Below are positions 49,066 to 49,132 of a stretch of 49,132 nt of DNA, in pieces. The stretch spans positions 1 to 49,132 of the forward strand of contig SFCB01000006.1 in the NCBI GenBank assembly GCA_004367505.1, given 5' to 3'. Position 1 is the stretch's first letter; each line of letters opens with the position of its first letter. The position numbers and the translations under genes were made by a program. Source of the stretch: Chloroflexi bacterium OHK40 (GTDB lineage Bacteria > Chloroflexota > Chloroflexia > Chloroflexales > Chloroflexaceae). Under the pieces are notes generated by a model. That model worked only from the letters and a program-made list of their open reading frames with translations. It was not told the DNA's origin and searched no databases.

Positions 49066-49132
49066 TCAGTCGGCCGCGACCGCCCGTGGTTCAAGGTTGA
49101 CAATGAACCCAAGGCGCTCGATACGGAAGGTC
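49066..49132 (-). CDS. 3' end of a minus-strand gene (partial)
   Basis: From the right window edge the minus strand reads TFRIERLGFIVNLEPRAVAAD and then TGA at 49066-49068, with good codon use. Only 21 residues are visible, so no product can be given. The plus strand from ATG 49040 is also open to the edge but reads as a low-complexity basic peptide without a good ribosome site. Confidence 0.45.
   Translation of the reverse strand, partial: TFRIERLGFIVNLEPRAVAAD

Noticed and set aside
49040-49132. Plus-strand gene starting at ATG 49040
   Set aside because: Low-complexity basic translation and poor ribosome-site spacing; the minus-strand reading ending at 49066 has better codon use.
1-49132. 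tRNA or rRNA genes and an attachment-site tRNA
   Set aside because: I saw no cloverleaf or rRNA-like sequence; no integration site can be named, so plasmid versus integrated element stays open.

Overview
The window is GC-rich (visibly about two thirds G+C) and carries the backbone of a large conjugative plasmid or integrative conjugative element from a monoderm, high-GC bacterium. Chloroflexota (Thermomicrobia/Sphaerobacter-like) is my best guess: lipoproteins with Thr/Pro linkers, a deazaflavin-dependent reductase, a VirB4/VirD4/NlpC-P60 transfer operon without outer-membrane core genes, and strong GGAGG ribosome sites. The host assignment is inference; there is no rRNA or housekeeping gene to anchor it.

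Layout. (1) 367-2144: an actin-type partition locus, with a helically phased GTAC repeat array (parC-like), a ParM-like actin and a ParR-like partner. (2) 2185-7669, minus strand: a ComQXPA-like peptide quorum-sensing cassette. It encodes a NarL-type response regulator, a 73-aa prepeptide ending in Cys, a ComQ-like isoprenyl transferase, a ComP-like kinase with PDZ, membrane segments, GAF, HisKA_3 and HATPase, and a CPBP (Rce1/CAAX-type) protease. The last three genes overlap by 4 bp each. Three promoters in this locus share an ATGT-N6-ACAT operator about 31 bp upstream of the -10 box. One drives the prepeptide operon, one the regulator, and one points right towards the transfer genes. (3) 8047-29463: a LuxR-HTH protein, then a long co-oriented transfer operon with lipoproteins, an NlpC/P60 hydrolase, a VirB6-like protein with collagen-like repeats, pilin-like and PrgI-like proteins, VirB4, a replication-relaxation protein, VirD4, and secreted proteins (DUF1996, glycosidase plus CBM, lamin-tail). 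(4) 29520-31318: an SSB-like protein, a DpdA-like tRNA-guanine-transglycosylase homologue and a YhhQ-like queuosine-precursor transporter, suggesting 7-deazaguanine DNA modification. (5) 32272-36846: a ComM-like AAA+ gene split by a Tn554-like element that encodes two tyrosine recombinases. (6) 37356-49132: a second ssb, small unknown genes, a TetR-controlled membrane pair, a stand-alone receiver protein and a SWIM zinc-finger protein. Two copies of a ~110-nt structured leader, with compensatory base changes, precede ssb (37529) and a small acidic gene (43621).

The most interesting reading is that a prenylated-peptide quorum-sensing system, carrying its own CAAX-type protease, sits between partition and transfer genes and uses one operator design to autoinduce itself and to start rightward transcription towards the conjugation operon. 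The gene identities rest on recognisable motifs. The regulatory logic rests on promoter and operator geometry read directly from the sequence. Prenylation of the terminal Cys and control of conjugation are inferences.
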